Shown here piece by piece: positions 5,475 to 6,331 of a stretch of 6,331 nucleotides of DNA. A program made the translations under genes and the position numbers. The number at the start of each line of letters is the position of its first letter. The first letter of the stretch is position 1. The notes under the pieces are model-generated. The model was not told the DNA's origin, ran no database searches, and saw only the letters and a program-made list of their open reading frames with translations. Source of the stretch: Clostridiales bacterium (GTDB lineage Bacteria; Bacillota_A; Clostridia; Christensenellales; Borkfalkiaceae); assembly GCA_015055785.1 (NCBI GenBank), contig SVHQ01000108.1:1-6331 (forward strand), written 5' to 3'.

Positions 5475-6331
5475 ATGAATTATAAAAAACTTGGCAAGAT
5501 TCTCGGTAAGATAATGATATTGGAAGGCATTTTAATGCTTGCGCCACTTGTCGTCAGTCTGATTTATAAAGAAAGTATTATACATATCCTTGCTTTTATT
5601 ATTCCGATAGCGGCGTTAGCACTTATTGGTTTTCTTCTTCAAATTCCAAAACCGAAAACGGATGCGTTTTATCAAAAGGAAGGTTTTGCTCTCGTTGCAA
5701 TGGTTTGGATTGTGATGACCTTGTTCGGCGCAATACCCTTTGTTATCAACGGCGATATTCCCAACTATATTGATGCTTGTTTTGAAATTATGTCGGGATT
5801 TACGACGACAGGTTCAAGCATTATCCCTGATATAACGAAAGTTTCCCATTCTACGCTATTTTGGAGAAGTTTTTCCCATTGGATAGGCGGTATGGGTATT
5901 CTCGTTTTCGTCCTTATCTTTATTCCCGAAAGCGACGAAGGCTCTTCTATGCACTTGCTCCGTGCAGAAAGCCCCGGACCACAAGTGGGAAAAATCGTTT
6001 CAAAAATGAAGGTAACGGCAAGAATACTTTACTTAATTTATTTGGGGATGACCGTTCTTCAAATCATTGTTTTAAGTTGCGCTCCTTTAACTGATTATAA
6101 CGCAATGGTTGCAGACCTTGGCGTAGAAGCCGCAACATATCATAGCGAACATAAGTTCTTCTATATACTTCTATCTACGTTTGGATGCGCAGGCACGGGC
6201 GGCTTTGGCTTTATGGTTGGAAGTATGCAGTATTTTACACCATTTGCGCAGTACGTAATGTCGATATTCCTTATTTTGTTCGGGTGTAATTTCGCTTTAT
6301 ATTATTTGATACTTATCGGAAAGGTTAAGGA
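5475..6331 (+). CDS. trkH: TrkH-family K+ transporter, membrane subunit (3' end cut off)
   Basis: The frame is open from the ATG at 5475 to the right edge: 285 complete codons of an expected 480 or so. AAGGTGG (5464-5470) overlaps the trkA stop and precedes the start by four bases. Hydrophobic segments lie near 11-31, 34-55, 69-91, 136-151, 182-201, 228-240 and 257-281. The first selectivity-filter region is SGFTTTGSSI (107-116), followed by SHWIGGMGILVF (134-145), both hallmarks of the TrkH/KtrB superfamily. A second filter is seen in FGCAGTGGFGF (236-246). FGCNFALYYLILIG (269-282) is the conserved stretch before the third repeat, whose filter is outside the window. The protein is the ion-conducting subunit of a K+ uptake system in the cytoplasmic membrane and is gated by the adjacent TrkA. 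The PESDEGSSMHLLRAESPGP loop (151-169) matches Trk-type TrkH proteins better than KtrB. The visible frame has no stop or shift. Confidence 0.95.
   Translation, partial: MNYKKLGKILGKIMILEGILMLAPLVVSLIYKESIIHILAFIIPIAALALIGFLLQIPKPKTDAFYQKEGFALVAMVWIVMTLFGAIPFVINGDIPNYIDACFEIMSGFTTTGSSIIPDITKVSHSTLFWRSFSHWIGGMGILVFVLIFIPESDEGSSMHLLRAESPGPQVGKIVSKMKVTARILYLIYLGMTVLQIIVLSCAPLTDYNAMVADLGVEAATYHSEHKFFYILLSTFGCAGTGGFGFMVGSMQYFTPFAQYVMSIFLILFGCNFALYYLILIGKVK

Noticed and set aside
5861..6094. Open frame of 77 codons inside trkH
   Set aside because: It is out of frame with TrkH, Arg/Tyr/Phe-rich without a family match, and the TrkH frame is continuous with filter motifs through this interval.
1..6331. 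CRISPR arrays, tRNA/rRNA genes, transposons, phage genes or defence systems
   Set aside because: No repeated spacer pattern, no cloverleaf-like sequence, no transposase or terminal inverted repeats, and no defence-type protein motifs were seen.

Overview
The window looks like chromosomal DNA from a low-GC Gram-positive bacterium, most likely an anaerobic Clostridia-type Firmicute. The base composition is AT-rich, nearly every gene has a strong purine-rich Shine-Dalgarno site (AAGGAG, AAAGGAG or GGAGG), intergenic gaps are short, and the proteins read like Clostridia members of their families. This assignment is an inference. No rRNA, tRNA, insertion sequence, phage gene or CRISPR array is visible, and all genes lie on the + strand.

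Layout. Positions 1-461 hold the 3' part of an OmpR/KdpE-type response regulator, the family that controls potassium uptake. Positions 462-691 form a 230-base non-coding leader. It has an extended -10 promoter, a well-translated-looking 35-codon upstream ORF, and at least two hairpins, one of which competes with an alternative long-range pairing. Next come a CNNM/CorC-type (DUF21-CBS-CorC_HlyC) membrane protein at 692-1987, a small PQ-loop/SemiSWEET-like membrane protein at 2057-2335, a PiT-type inorganic phosphate transporter at 2352-3398, and its usual DUF47/PhoU-like partner at 3420-4040. A short spacer with a perfect inverted repeat follows. The last two genes are trkA (4110-5465) and trkH (from 5475, running off the right edge), the cytosolic gate and the channel subunit of a Trk/Ktr-type K+ uptake system.

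How the genes fit together. This is an ion-homeostasis locus: a K+-type regulator, a probable Mg2+/divalent-cation exporter, a phosphate (often metal-phosphate) symporter with its accessory protein, and a K+ importer. Spacing from 692 to the right edge is tight, and the only visible break is the inverted repeat at 4049-4073. The genes could therefore be one transcript with partial attenuation before trkA, or two transcripts (692-4040 and 4110 onward).

No wholly unknown protein system is visible. The most promising undescribed element is the leader before the CNNM/CorC gene. It has the architecture of a leader-peptide or attenuation switch (promoter, Shine-Dalgarno site, short ORF beginning Met-Asp-Asp-Leu-Pro, mutually exclusive stems) and does not match any riboswitch class I can recall.
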